DNA of 55,977 nucleotides. It comes from a bacterium. GTDB taxonomy: Bacteria; Desulfobacterota; Desulfobulbia; Desulfobulbales; Desulfobulbaceae. The DNA is taken from assembly GCA_030538155.1 (NCBI GenBank), contig JAUNUN010000015.1, forward strand, positions 1 to 55,977. The letters run 5' to 3'. Shown here in pieces: positions 7,914 through 15,777 of this stretch; within the stretch, counting starts at the first letter, position 1; every line of letters begins with the position of its first letter. A model generated the notes under the pieces. That model was not told where the DNA came from. It saw only the letters and a program-made list of their open reading frames with translations, and did no database searches. A program made the position numbers and the translations under genes.

Positions 7914-8977
7914 TGCCGCTTTCAGGGATTTTTGCACGCATAGAGGCGGGCAAGCGCATCAGTGGCGCTGACTGGCTCGTTCTCGCCAAGGAGGCCGGCC
8001 TGCACGAGCTGGGCTTTCTCGCCCACGCAGTGCGCCTGCGGCTGCATCCGCAGCCTTTGGTGAGTTATGTTATTGACCGCAATATCAACTATACCGATAT
8101 CTGCATCTCGGCCTGTAAATTCTGCGCCTTTTTCAAGGCTCCGGAAGCAGGCAGCGGCCAGGTGCTGTCGCGGGAGGAGCTGGCGGCAAAGATAGCGGAG
8201 ACCAAGGCCCTGGGCGGCACCCAGATCCTTTTACAAGGCGGCCTGCATCCGGACTTGCCGCTCTCCTTCTACGAAGATATGCTGCGCTTCATGAAGGGCT
8301 GCGATATCCATGTGCATGGTTTCTCTCCGCCCGAGATCCACCACTTTGCCCAACTCTCCGGCCTGAGTACGCGCGAGGTCATCGCTAAGCTCATGGCCGC
8401 AGGCCTAGGCTCCATACCGGGCGGCGGTGCGGAAATCCTCAGCAACCGGGTGCGGCAGGAACTAGCTCCCAATAAATGCGATGCCGATACTTGGATCCGC
8501 ATCATGCAGGAGGCACACGAGCTGGGCCTGCGCACCACTGCCACCATGATGTTCGGCCATATCGAAAGCCTGGAGGAACGGCTGGAACACCTTGAACGGG
8601 TACGCGACCTGCAGGACAAGACCGGTGGTTTCACCGCCTTTATTCCCTGGCCCTTCCAACCTGACCACACCCCCATTGCGGCCGCCAGAAAAATTGAAAA
8701 GGCCAGTGCTGTGCAGTATCTGCGCATGCTCGCCTTAAGCCGCATTTTTCTGGATAATGTGATCAATATCCAGGCCTCCTGGGTGACCCAGGGGCCGAAG
8801 ATTGCCCAGCTCTCCCTCTTTTTCGGGGCCAATGACTTCGGCTCCACCATGATCGAGGAAAATGTGGTGGCTGCCGCGGGTGTGCATTTCCGGCTTTCTG
8901 AAGAAGAAATCCGCCGTCTGGTGCAGGATGCCGGCTTTACCCCCAGACAGCGGCTGATGGACTATACCCTGCTCTGA
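7913..8977 (+). CDS. mqnC: Cyclic dehypoxanthine futalosine synthase (radical SAM)
   Basis: MqnC cyclises dehypoxanthine futalosine by radical SAM chemistry in the futalosine route to menaquinone. The protein is 354 aa, with cluster cysteines C64, C68 and C71 (CISACKFC), then LLQGGLHPDLPLSFYEDML and GLGSIPGGGAEILS. FIPWPFQPDHT matches MqnC rather than MqnE. It is linked by TGATG overlaps to mqnE before it and to the deaminase gene after it. Confidence 0.95.
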   Translation: MPLSGIFARIEAGKRISGADWLVLAKEAGLHELGFLAHAVRLRLHPQPLVSYVIDRNINYTDICISACKFCAFFKAPEAGSGQVLSREELAAKIAETKALGGTQILLQGGLHPDLPLSFYEDMLRFMKGCDIHVHGFSPPEIHHFAQLSGLSTREVIAKLMAAGLGSIPGGGAEILSNRVRQELAPNKCDADTWIRIMQEAHELGLRTTATMMFGHIESLEERLEHLERVRDLQDKTGGFTAFIPWPFQPDHTPIAAARKIEKASAVQYLRMLALSRIFLDNVINIQASWVTQGPKIAQLSLFFGANDFGSTMIEENVVAAAGVHFRLSEEEIRRLVQDAGFTPRQRLMDYTLL

Positions 8978-10215
8978 TGCCTACTCTGCCCCATCTGTAT
9001 AGCGCCGCCTGGGTGGTGCCGGTGAGCGCAGCGCCCATTGCCGGGGGCGCAGTGGCGGTAAGCGCAGGAATCATTCAAGATGTTGGCCCGCTGGACCTGC
9101 TGCAAAATCGCTATCCCGGTGCAGCGCTCACTGAACATGGCGACATGGCGCTCACACCGGCCCTTATCAATGCCCACACCCATCTGGAACTCTCGCACTT
9201 GGGCGAACTGGCCGCAGAGCCGCATGAGGGCGGTTTTACTGCCTGGGTAGGCCGGCTGATCGAACTGCGCGCTCGGCTTGGTGCAGTTGGGGGGGCCGTC
9301 GAAGAGGCCGCGGCCGTAACCTGTCTGCAGCAGTATACAGACGGCGTTTCCGTGCTGGCCGATATCGGCAACACCGATGTGGCCTTGGCGCTGACCAGCA
9401 TTTTTCCCGGCCGGCTCCTCGCCTTCCATGAATACCTGGGCATGACGGAACACTCTCTTGCCAAGAATCGCGAGCGCCTCATGCTTGAGCCGGAGACCCG
9501 GCTCTGCAGCGGTCATGCGCCCTATTCCAGCCATCCCGCCCTCTTATCCGCGCTGAAAAAGCGGGCAAAACGGCTGAGCCAGGTCTTCCCCATCCATACT
9601 GCCGAACCCCTGGCCGAACTGGAAATGCTGCGCCATGGCCGGGGCGAGATGGTGGATTTCATCCACAACCGCACCGGTGCCGACATTACCTTTCAGGCCG
9701 CCATTGGCCCGGAGGAAGGCAGCATCCACTACCTCTATCGCCACGGCCTTTTGGATGCCCAGACCCTGTGCATCCACGCCATCCACGTAAGTGACGAGGA
9801 AATGGCCATTCTGGCGGGTACCGGCGCCAAGGTATGCCTCTGCCCGGGCAGCAACCGCTTTCTTGGCGTGGGCAGAGCGCCGGTGGAGCGCTATCTGGCC
9901 CACGGCATCCTCCCTAGCCTGGGTACGGACAGTCCGGCCAGCAATCCGGAGCTTTCCCTGTGGCGGGAGATGCAGCTCTTGGCCGGTGAAAAAGACGCGC
10001 CCGATGCTTCCGTTATTTTTGCCATGGCCACGCTGGGCGGGGCCCAGGCCCTGCAGGTGGACGCAGAATTTGGTTCCCTTGAAAGGGGCAAGAAAGCCGA
10101 TATACTGGCAGTGTCCCTGGCCGAGCCCACAGCTACGGCAGAGGACCTGATGCAGGCCCTGGTCAACCGGCATACCCTAAGCCCGCATTTTTCACGCATC
10201 GTACGCATACTTTAA
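8977..10215 (+). CDS. mqnX: Aminofutalosine deaminase (amidohydrolase family)
   Basis: A metal-dependent amidohydrolase (412 aa). By context it should deaminate aminodeoxyfutalosine, the MqnE product, to futalosine. Metal and active-site residues visible are H67 and H69 in NAHTHLE, H207 in PIHTAEP, the His pair in CIHAIH (267/270) and D318 in LGTDSPASN. The family contains related deaminases (guanine, cytosine, SAH/MTA), so substrate rests on its position inside the mqn operon. The start overlaps the mqnC stop (TGATG); mqnA follows 13 bases later with GAAGGA as ribosome site. Confidence 0.85.
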   Translation: MPTLPHLYSAAWVVPVSAAPIAGGAVAVSAGIIQDVGPLDLLQNRYPGAALTEHGDMALTPALINAHTHLELSHLGELAAEPHEGGFTAWVGRLIELRARLGAVGGAVEEAAAVTCLQQYTDGVSVLADIGNTDVALALTSIFPGRLLAFHEYLGMTEHSLAKNRERLMLEPETRLCSGHAPYSSHPALLSALKKRAKRLSQVFPIHTAEPLAELEMLRHGRGEMVDFIHNRTGADITFQAAIGPEEGSIHYLYRHGLLDAQTLCIHAIHVSDEEMAILAGTGAKVCLCPGSNRFLGVGRAPVERYLAHGILPSLGTDSPASNPELSLWREMQLLAGEKDAPDASVIFAMATLGGAQALQVDAEFGSLERGKKADILAVSLAEPTATAEDLMQALVNRHTLSPHFSRIVRIL

Positions 10216-10228
10216 GAAGGATAGCCCC

Positions 10229-11062
10229 ATGACAGCTCCGGCCCGCATCGGCATGGTAAACTACATCAACACCGCGCCGATCTATGAAATCTGGAAAGAA
10301 AAGGAACTACCCGCCAACTGGCAGGTGGTGGAAGGGCAACCGCGCCGACTCAACGAGTTGCTCCTTACCGGAAAAATAGACATGGGCTTCGTCTCCTCCT
10401 TTGCCTATGCCCTGCACCCGGAGCGCTACCAGATCTTTGCCGGGCTTTCCATCAGCGCCACCGGCCCGGTGGGCAGCGTCTTTCTCTTTTCGCGCCTGCC
10501 GGTGGAAGAATTAGACGGGCAACCGGTCATGCTCACCCAGCAGTCGGATACCTCCATCAGGCTGGTACAGATTATTCTGGAGGAATTTTACCGCATTCAA
10601 CCCGTATACTCCACCGGCGCGGTCTACGGCCCGGATTCCACCGCAGACCAGGCCCAGGCTGTTTTGGCCATCGGCGATGACGCCCTGCGCATCAGTCGGG
10701 AGGGCAGCTATGCAGTGGAGCTTGATCTGGGCGAGGCCTGGATGCGGCAAACCGGCCTGCCCTTTGTCTTTTCGGTCTGTGTGGTGACTGAGGAATTCAT
10801 CAAATCCCAGCCGGAAGAGGCGCGCCGCATCCGGGAAATGCTGCTCGCCTGCAGGCGCGAGGGCGGCAGTCGCATGGCGGAAATCTGCCGGACGGTTTCC
10901 AGCCGCATTCCCATGGAGCATGCGGCCTGCACCCACTATCTGCACGCCATCGAGCATGATCTCACCCCGGTGAAGATCAAGGCCCTTGAAACCTACTACT
11001 CCTACTTGGTTGCCCGCAGGGAAGTACCCGCAAGCGCACTGCCGGTGAAGATTTTTTCTTGA
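10229..11062 (+). CDS. mqnA: Chorismate dehydratase
   Basis: MqnA converts chorismate to 3-enolpyruvyl-benzoate, the entry step of the futalosine pathway. The 277-aa protein has the periplasmic-binding-protein-like fold of the family, with RIGMVNYINTAPIY at the N-terminus, IDMGFVSSFAYAL and VLAIGDDALR. It could be confused with MqnD, but the NYINTAPIY opening and the chain length fit MqnA. It follows mqnX and precedes menG. Confidence 0.92.
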   Translation: MTAPARIGMVNYINTAPIYEIWKEKELPANWQVVEGQPRRLNELLLTGKIDMGFVSSFAYALHPERYQIFAGLSISATGPVGSVFLFSRLPVEELDGQPVMLTQQSDTSIRLVQIILEEFYRIQPVYSTGAVYGPDSTADQAQAVLAIGDDALRISREGSYAVELDLGEAWMRQTGLPFVFSVCVVTEEFIKSQPEEARRIREMLLACRREGGSRMAEICRTVSSRIPMEHAACTHYLHAIEHDLTPVKIKALETYYSYLVARREVPASALPVKIFS

Positions 11063-11107
11063 GCTTCGTTTTTGCCTTTTACGCTACCCTTTATCGAGCA
11101 GGACACC

Positions 11108-11833
11108 ATGCAGACACCCCAACAGCCGGAAGAAAAAAAGCAATTTGTCCGGGAAAAGTTTTCTTCCATCAGCCCGCATTACGATCTGCTCAACTCCCTG
11201 CTCTCCCTGCACATTGACCGCTACTGGCGCTGGCGCACCACCCGGCTGCTCAGCCATGTGCCCAATGGCTGGGTGCTGGATCTCTGCGCCGGCACTCTGC
11301 CCCTGGCCATGGAACTGACCCGCCAGGCTCCGGCGCGCCAAGTACTGGCCGTTGATTTCTGTGAAGATATGCTGCGGGCAGGTATCGGCAGCATTGCCGG
11401 GGCAGAGCGCAGCCGCCGCATTCATCCGGTCTGCGGCGATGGCGAAGCCCTGCCTGTGAGCACTTCTTCCTGTGTGGGCTGCACCATTGCCTTTGGCATC
11501 CGCAATCTGGCAAGAGCCGATAAGGGCTTAAGTGAGATGCTGCGCATCCTCAAACCGGGCGGGCGGCTGATCATCCTGGAATTTTCGCGGCCGACCAACC
11601 CACTCATCAAGCCTGTATACAACTTCTATCTCAATACAGTGCTGCCTGCAGTGGCGGGCCGCATCTCAGGAGACAAGGAGGCCTACCAGTACCTGGCCTC
11701 TTCCATTGCCGCCTTCTATGAGCCGGAGGCGCTGATGAGTATGATGCGAGCATCCGGTTTTAGCGGAGTTCGCCGGGTGAGCCTAACCTTCGGCATTGTT
11801 TCCATGTATATCGGCGACAAGGAGGCGGTATGA
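11108..11833 (+). CDS. menG: Demethylmenaquinone methyltransferase
   Basis: A SAM-dependent C-methyltransferase of the UbiE/MenG family, expected to do the last step of menaquinone synthesis. The protein is 241 aa. SAM-binding VLDLCAGT lies at residues 56-63, then FGIRNLARADKGLSEMLRIL and GGRLIILEFSRP, both family signatures. The frame also has a TTG at 11072, but the ATG at 11108 has GCAGGA just upstream and fits family N-termini (KKQFVREKFSSISPHYDLLN). It lies between mqnA and the prenyltransferase gene, so a menaquinone rather than ubiquinone role is inferred. Confidence 0.92.
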   Translation: MQTPQQPEEKKQFVREKFSSISPHYDLLNSLLSLHIDRYWRWRTTRLLSHVPNGWVLDLCAGTLPLAMELTRQAPARQVLAVDFCEDMLRAGIGSIAGAERSRRIHPVCGDGEALPVSTSSCVGCTIAFGIRNLARADKGLSEMLRILKPGGRLIILEFSRPTNPLIKPVYNFYLNTVLPAVAGRISGDKEAYQYLASSIAAFYEPEALMSMMRASGFSGVRRVSLTFGIVSMYIGDKEAV

Positions 11834-11896
11834 GAAGTGTTCTGCTTCTGCAAGCAAGACCCATGGATAGGGCCGCAAAGCACCGGGAGCACGGTC

Positions 11897-12751
11897 ATGT
11901 GGCATAAGCTCGGCATCCTGCTTGAGATGATCAAGTTCAAGCATTCGGTCTTTGCCCTGCCCTTTGCCCTGATGGCTCTGGTGCTGGCTGCTGATGGGCT
12001 GCCGCCTCTGCGCATCCTCTTCTGGGTGGTGGTGGCCATGGTGGGCGCACGCACCGCAGCCATGACCTTTAACCGCATCGCCGACAAACACTTTGATGCG
12101 GCCAACCCGCGCACCACCGGCCGGGCCCTGCCTGCCGGTTTGGTCAGCGACAAAGAATCTTGGCTCCTAGTGCTGGTTTCCTCTGCCTTCTTTTTCCTGG
12201 CCTGCGCCATGATCAACCGCAGCACCCTGACTCTGGCCCCTTTTGCCCTGGGCCTGACCCTTTTTTACTCGCTGACCAAGCGTTTTACCTGGCTCTGCCA
12301 TCTGGTGCTGGGCCTAGCCCTGGCCCTGGCGCCGGTGGGCGGCTGGGTGGCCATTACCGATTCCTTTGCGGGCTATCCTTGGATGCTCAGTTTGGGGGTG
12401 CTCTTCTGGGTGGCCGGTTTTGATTGTATTTACGCCTGCCTGGATGCCGACTATGACCGCTCCGTCGGCCTCTACTCCATGCCCGCCATTCTGGGCCGGG
12501 AGAACAGCTTCCGCCTGGCCGTTATTTTTCATGGCATTGCTTTTATTCTCTTCACCCTGACCGGGATCCTGATGCACTTAAACGGCTGGTATTATGCCGG
12601 CATCGTCATCACCGGCGCGGCCCTATTTTATCAGCACCTGATCGTCAAGCCTGAGGATCTCTCCCGCATCAGGCAGTCGTTCTTCTCCATGAACGGTATC
12701 ATAGCCCTGACCCTTTTCATCGCTACCTGCCTGTCTTTGGCCACCTCTTGA
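11897..12751 (+). CDS. mqnP: UbiA-family prenyltransferase of the futalosine pathway
   Basis: An integral membrane aromatic prenyltransferase that should attach the polyprenyl tail to 1,4-dihydroxy-6-naphthoate in the futalosine route (MqnP role). It has about eight hydrophobic segments. The first Asp-rich motif is NRIADKHFDAANPRTTGR (residues 59-76), the second DCIYACLDADYDRS (177-190); these bind the Mg-diphosphate. The frame can be read from a GTG at 11837, but the extra residues (MFCFCKQDPWIG...) are unlike the family and GGGAG precedes the ATG at 11897. Generic annotation would be 4-hydroxybenzoate polyprenyltransferase; the operon argues for menaquinone. Confidence 0.88.
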   Translation: MWHKLGILLEMIKFKHSVFALPFALMALVLAADGLPPLRILFWVVVAMVGARTAAMTFNRIADKHFDAANPRTTGRALPAGLVSDKESWLLVLVSSAFFFLACAMINRSTLTLAPFALGLTLFYSLTKRFTWLCHLVLGLALALAPVGGWVAITDSFAGYPWMLSLGVLFWVAGFDCIYACLDADYDRSVGLYSMPAILGRENSFRLAVIFHGIAFILFTLTGILMHLNGWYYAGIVITGAALFYQHLIVKPEDLSRIRQSFFSMNGIIALTLFIATCLSLATS

Positions 12752-12752
12752 T

Positions 12753-13589
12753 ATGCCACGTTTTCTGCTTTCAACTTTTTTTGTGTTACTCAGCCTGGCC
12801 TGTGCCGCACCGCAAGCGCATGCCGCCCCGCAGGAACTGCTCCCTTCCCAGGTGGAACCGGCAAGCCTTGCCATCATCTTTTCCGGTCAGGAGCAGATGC
12901 ACTATGAGGTGAGCTGGAGCGGCGGCGTCAAAATCGGTGATATTCATCTCCATATCACGCGGGATGAATCAGGCCCGGATAATCATGTCATCTCAGCCCA
13001 GGTTAAGAGCACGGGGCCGCTCAACGTGTTCTACCCGGTGGATGATGCTTTCCACTGTGCGGTTACTGGCGCGATGAAGCTGCCCCTGCGCTACGAGGTT
13101 TTTCAGCGGGAGGGGCATGGCCGCAAGGTCACGAAGAGGGTAACGATCTACGATCAGGCAGGCGGTGTGGTCAAATATCAGAAAAACCAGCAATCGCCCC
13201 AGCTCTACCCTCTGAAGGGGAAGGTCTACAACGAGTTTGCCGCCTTCGTCATCAGCCGAGCGCTGAAGTTTGCAGCCGACAGCCATATCATTGTGCCCAC
13301 TTTTGCCGACAACAAGCGCAATGAGGTAGCGGTACGCCTACTGAAAAAGGAGAAACGGCCGTCCATCTTTGGCGAGCGACAGACTCTGAAGATGCAGCCC
13401 ATCATGAACTTCAAGGGCCTGTACGAAAAAAGCGGCAACACCCTGCTGTGGCTGACAGACGACAGGTGCCGGGTGCCGGTGGAAATCCGGTCGCGGATTG
13501 TGGTTGGGTCACTGGTGGCAAAACTGGTCGGCTACAGTAACCCTGCCTGCCCTGACCTGCAGATGCCGTCACAACAGACTAAAAAGTAA
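12753..13589 (+). CDS. DUF3108 domain protein, exported
   Basis: A 278-aa envelope protein of the DUF3108 family, function unknown. Residues 1-24 form a signal peptide (FLLSTFFVLLSLACAAPQAHA). The rest is beta-rich, with MHYEVSWSGGVKIGDIHLHI and VIPVEIRS-like segments typical of the family. It begins one base after the prenyltransferase stop, so it is co-transcribed with the menaquinone genes. Whether it shares their function is unknown; DUF3108 genes often sit next to unrelated biosynthetic genes. Confidence 0.8.
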   Translation: MPRFLLSTFFVLLSLACAAPQAHAAPQELLPSQVEPASLAIIFSGQEQMHYEVSWSGGVKIGDIHLHITRDESGPDNHVISAQVKSTGPLNVFYPVDDAFHCAVTGAMKLPLRYEVFQREGHGRKVTKRVTIYDQAGGVVKYQKNQQSPQLYPLKGKVYNEFAAFVISRALKFAADSHIIVPTFADNKRNEVAVRLLKKEKRPSIFGERQTLKMQPIMNFKGLYEKSGNTLLWLTDDRCRVPVEIRSRIVVGSLVAKLVGYSNPACPDLQMPSQQTKK

Positions 13590-13639
13590 CGCGCCGCAGC
13601 ATGATCGCCACAGCGCGTTGAAAGGTTTTGTGTTTTGTG

Positions 13640-13658
13640 GACGGGCATTAAGCCCGTC
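13640..13658. terminator. Possible weak terminator after the DUF3108 gene
   Basis: GACGGGC (13640-13646) pairs with GCCCGTC (13652-13658) over a 5-base loop, 50 bases after the DUF3108 stop. No T-run follows on either strand, so it is at best a weak or factor-assisted terminator. Confidence 0.3.
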
Positions 13659-13681
13659 GCTTAAGATAACGTAATGGAGTT

Positions 13682-13808
13682 ATTCCGGTTCCAGATCAAA
13701 AATGATATCAAGGAGGCGAGACAAATGCGACGCAGGCGTACAGAGAGGTACTCCGAGGAGCATTTTGCCAAAGCCGACACAAATAGGGTTTTGATCTGGA
13801 ACTGGAAT
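13682..13808 (+). repeat. Dispersed repeat, copy A (127 bp, inverted ends)
   Basis: The two ends, 13682-13701 and 13789-13808, are inverted copies matching at 19 of 20 bases. The inside shares identical blocks with copy B at 29342-29474: TATCAAGGAGGC (13706-13717), AAATG, CGCAGGCGT (13731-13739), GAGCATTT (13758-13765) and AAGCCGAC, with near-equal spacing. The right end overlaps the last base of the hsp20 stop codon. A small frame starting at 13725 (ATG after AAGGAGG) runs through it; coding is doubtful. It looks like a non-autonomous repeat of the MITE/REP kind. Confidence 0.75.
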
Positions 13809-14206
13809 CAGCCGATCTTGATCGCTATCTTCTTAGGCTGTGCCGGTGCGGCCTTGGGCAAGCGCACCCGCAGCACCCCATCGGCCAGCGAGGCCTCGAT
13901 ATGTTCCTGGTCAATGGTTTCCGCCACCGTAAAGCGTCTGAGATAGTGGCCTGGTTCATACTCCTCCAGCACCATGCGGCCGCCATGTTTTTCCTCCTCA
14001 CGCCAGCCCTGAATGGTGAGCACATTATCCTCCAGGGATAAATCCACTCCGTCGGGCAGCACACCCGGCATATCCGCCACCACGATCACCTCTTTCTCGG
14101 TTTCATAGATATCCACCTGGGGCGCATAAAAGGTTTCGTTCTTGGTGCTTTCTCCATGGGTGCGGGCGCTTTGCTTTTCCTGCACCTTCAATTCATGTTC
14201 GCTCAT
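13808..14206 (-). CDS. Small heat-shock protein, Hsp20/alpha-crystallin family
   Basis: An ATP-independent holdase chaperone (132 aa) that binds unfolding proteins. The alpha-crystallin domain runs from about residue 35 (PQVDIYETEKEVIVVADMPG) to LADGVLRVRLPKA, followed by the oligomerisation motif IAI near the C-terminus (KKIAIKIG). The ATG at 14206 after AAGGGGGAT is preferred to an upstream in-frame GTG at 14227 that overlaps the preceding gene. It is downstream of a second hsp20 gene with a 10-base gap, so the two are co-transcribed and may form mixed oligomers. Confidence 0.92.
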   Translation of the reverse strand: MSEHELKVQEKQSARTHGESTKNETFYAPQVDIYETEKEVIVVADMPGVLPDGVDLSLEDNVLTIQGWREEEKHGGRMVLEEYEPGHYLRRFTVAETIDQEHIEASLADGVLRVRLPKAAPAQPKKIAIKIG

Positions 14207-14216
14207 GATATCCCCC

Positions 14217-14675
14217 TTACTCTGCACTCACCGGAATCTGGCGTGGAGTGGCCTCGGCCGCCTTCATCAGGGTTACGGTGAGAATACCGTTTGTTAACTT
14301 GGCGCTGATGCGCTCCACATCCACCTTTACCGGCAGGGCCAAGGCCCGGCTGAAACTGCCGGACTCAATCTCGCGGCGGTGGTAGGAGATGGTAAAATCA
14401 TCTTGGCGGCTGTCGCGCTTGCCCTGGATGCTGAGAGTTTCCCCTTCAAGAGAAATATCCAGATCCTCGGGCTTCACCCCTGGAATTTCAGCGGTAACCA
14501 CCATCCTGTCCGTCTCTTCGTAGATGTTAAGCGGCGGGTAGACATTGGCGCGGATCTGAGCCTTGCCCTTTTCGGCATAGGAACGGGAAAGTTCATCGAG
14601 CCCCTGGCGAATGCGCTCGAATTCGACCCAGGGGTTCCTGAAAGCGGGCCGGTCGGTAAAACGGATAAAAGCCAT
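14217..14675 (-). CDS. Small heat-shock protein, Hsp20/alpha-crystallin family
   Basis: First gene of a two-gene Hsp20 operon (152 aa). The N-terminal arm FRNPWVEFERIRQGLDEL is followed by an alpha-crystallin domain (NIYEETDRMVVTAEIPGVKP through LTNGILTVTLMKA) and a C-terminal IPV motif (RQIPVSAE). Start at ATG 14675 has GGAGGA at ideal spacing; an in-frame ATG at 14687 overlaps that ribosome site and is rejected. A sigma-32-like promoter lies 66-93 bases upstream. Confidence 0.92.
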   Translation of the reverse strand: MAFIRFTDRPAFRNPWVEFERIRQGLDELSRSYAEKGKAQIRANVYPPLNIYEETDRMVVTAEIPGVKPEDLDISLEGETLSIQGKRDSRQDDFTISYHRREIESGSFSRALALPVKVDVERISAKLTNGILTVTLMKAAEATPRQIPVSAE

Positions 14676-14740
14676 GGATTCCTCCATTCAAAAGTAGTTA
14701 GAAGTAGTTGAAAAAGCATTTTTCTTTCATTCCTGTAAAA

Positions 14741-14768
14741 AAATAAGGAGGACGCAAGCCTTGTCAAG
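14741..14768 (-). promoter_or_regulatory. Possible heat-shock (sigma-32-like) promoter for the hsp20 pair
   Basis: On the minus strand CTTGACA (14762-14768) is followed after 13 bases by CCTTATTT (14741-14748), resembling the sigma-32 pattern CTTGAAA-N13-15-CCCCATNT. The leader holds two direct AACTACTT repeats before the GGAGGA. No CIRCE element is present. Confidence 0.4.
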
Positions 14769-14875
14769 ACAGGGAGGCTGGAGTAAAAAAGAAGGTTGCC
14801 TGCCACTGTGAGCCGTATCTGTCTTGCCTCGCAGGTCCAAATTTGCTCCCTTCCTCTAACCCAAGGTTATACACC

Positions 14876-15769
14876 ATGCCTCGCGCCCTCATCACTACCG
14901 ACTGCCCTGCCCTGAGCCTCTTGCACCGTGGCAAAGTCCGCGATATGTACACCATTCCCGGTCATGACGACAAACTGCTCATGGTCGCCACCGACCGTAT
15001 TTCCGCCTTTGACGTGGTCATGGCCGAACCGGTGCCGGGCAAGGGTTGTATGCTGACCAGCATCTCCCTGTTCTGGTTCAAACTCTTGGGCGATATCATG
15101 CCCAACCACCTGATCAGTGCCGATCTTGCTGATTTTCCGGAAATCTGCCGGCAATACCGAGACCAGCTCGAAGGCCGCAGCATGCTGGTGCGGCGCAGCA
15201 AGGTGGTGCCGATTGAGTGCATTGTGCGGGGGTACCTGTCCGGCTCCTTCTGGAGCGCCTATAAAAAAGACCGCAACGTATGCGGCTTTATGCTGCCGGA
15301 AGGCATGCGGGAATCCGACCGCTTGAGCAAGCCGCTTTTCACCCCTTCCACCAAAGCTGAGTTGGGCGAGCACGACGAGAACATTTCCCTGGATATGATG
15401 CGTGAAAAGGTGGGTGCTGAGTTGACGGCGCAGATGGAGACTGCCGGCATCAGGCTCTATGAACGCGCTGCCGAATATGCCCGCGAAAAGGGCATTATTA
15501 TTGCCGACACCAAGTTTGAAATGGGACAGGATGCGGAGGGTCGCCTGATTCTGGTGGACGAGGTGCTCACTCCGGATTCTTCCCGTTTCTGGCCGCTGGA
15601 ATCCTACCAGCCCGGCCAGGGTCAACCCAGTTTTGACAAGCAGTATCTGCGCGACTATCTGGCCGGTTTAAGCTGGGATAAACAGCCGCCCGCGCCTCCC
15701 TTGCCTGCCGAGATACTGGAAAAGACCAGCGAGCGCTATCAGGAGGCCCTGCGACGGCTTACCGCCTGA
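14876..15769 (+). CDS. purC: Phosphoribosylaminoimidazole-succinocarboxamide synthase
   Basis: SAICAR synthase, step 8 of de novo purine synthesis: it joins CAIR and aspartate using ATP. The protein is 297 aa, the longer SAICAR synthase form. Landmarks are LLHRGKVRDMY near the N-terminus, ATDRISAFDVVM, VVPIECIVRGYLSGSFW and ILVDEVLTPDSSRFW. The ATG at 14876 is chosen over a TTG at 14843. It is a single gene, convergent with the acyltransferase gene 8 bases away. Confidence 0.95.
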   Translation: MPRALITTDCPALSLLHRGKVRDMYTIPGHDDKLLMVATDRISAFDVVMAEPVPGKGCMLTSISLFWFKLLGDIMPNHLISADLADFPEICRQYRDQLEGRSMLVRRSKVVPIECIVRGYLSGSFWSAYKKDRNVCGFMLPEGMRESDRLSKPLFTPSTKAELGEHDENISLDMMREKVGAELTAQMETAGIRLYERAAEYAREKGIIIADTKFEMGQDAEGRLILVDEVLTPDSSRFWPLESYQPGQGQPSFDKQYLRDYLAGLSWDKQPPAPPLPAEILEKTSERYQEALRRLTA

Positions 15770-15777
15770 GCCACTCT

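Noticed and set aside
6855..7937. Minus-strand frame (360 codons) opposite mqnE
   Set aside because: Shadow of the radical SAM gene; no recognisable protein features.
13674..13946. 90-codon plus-strand frame through repeat A
   Set aside because: Its second half is antisense to the hsp20 C-terminus; only the repeat-internal part is discussed, as a finding.
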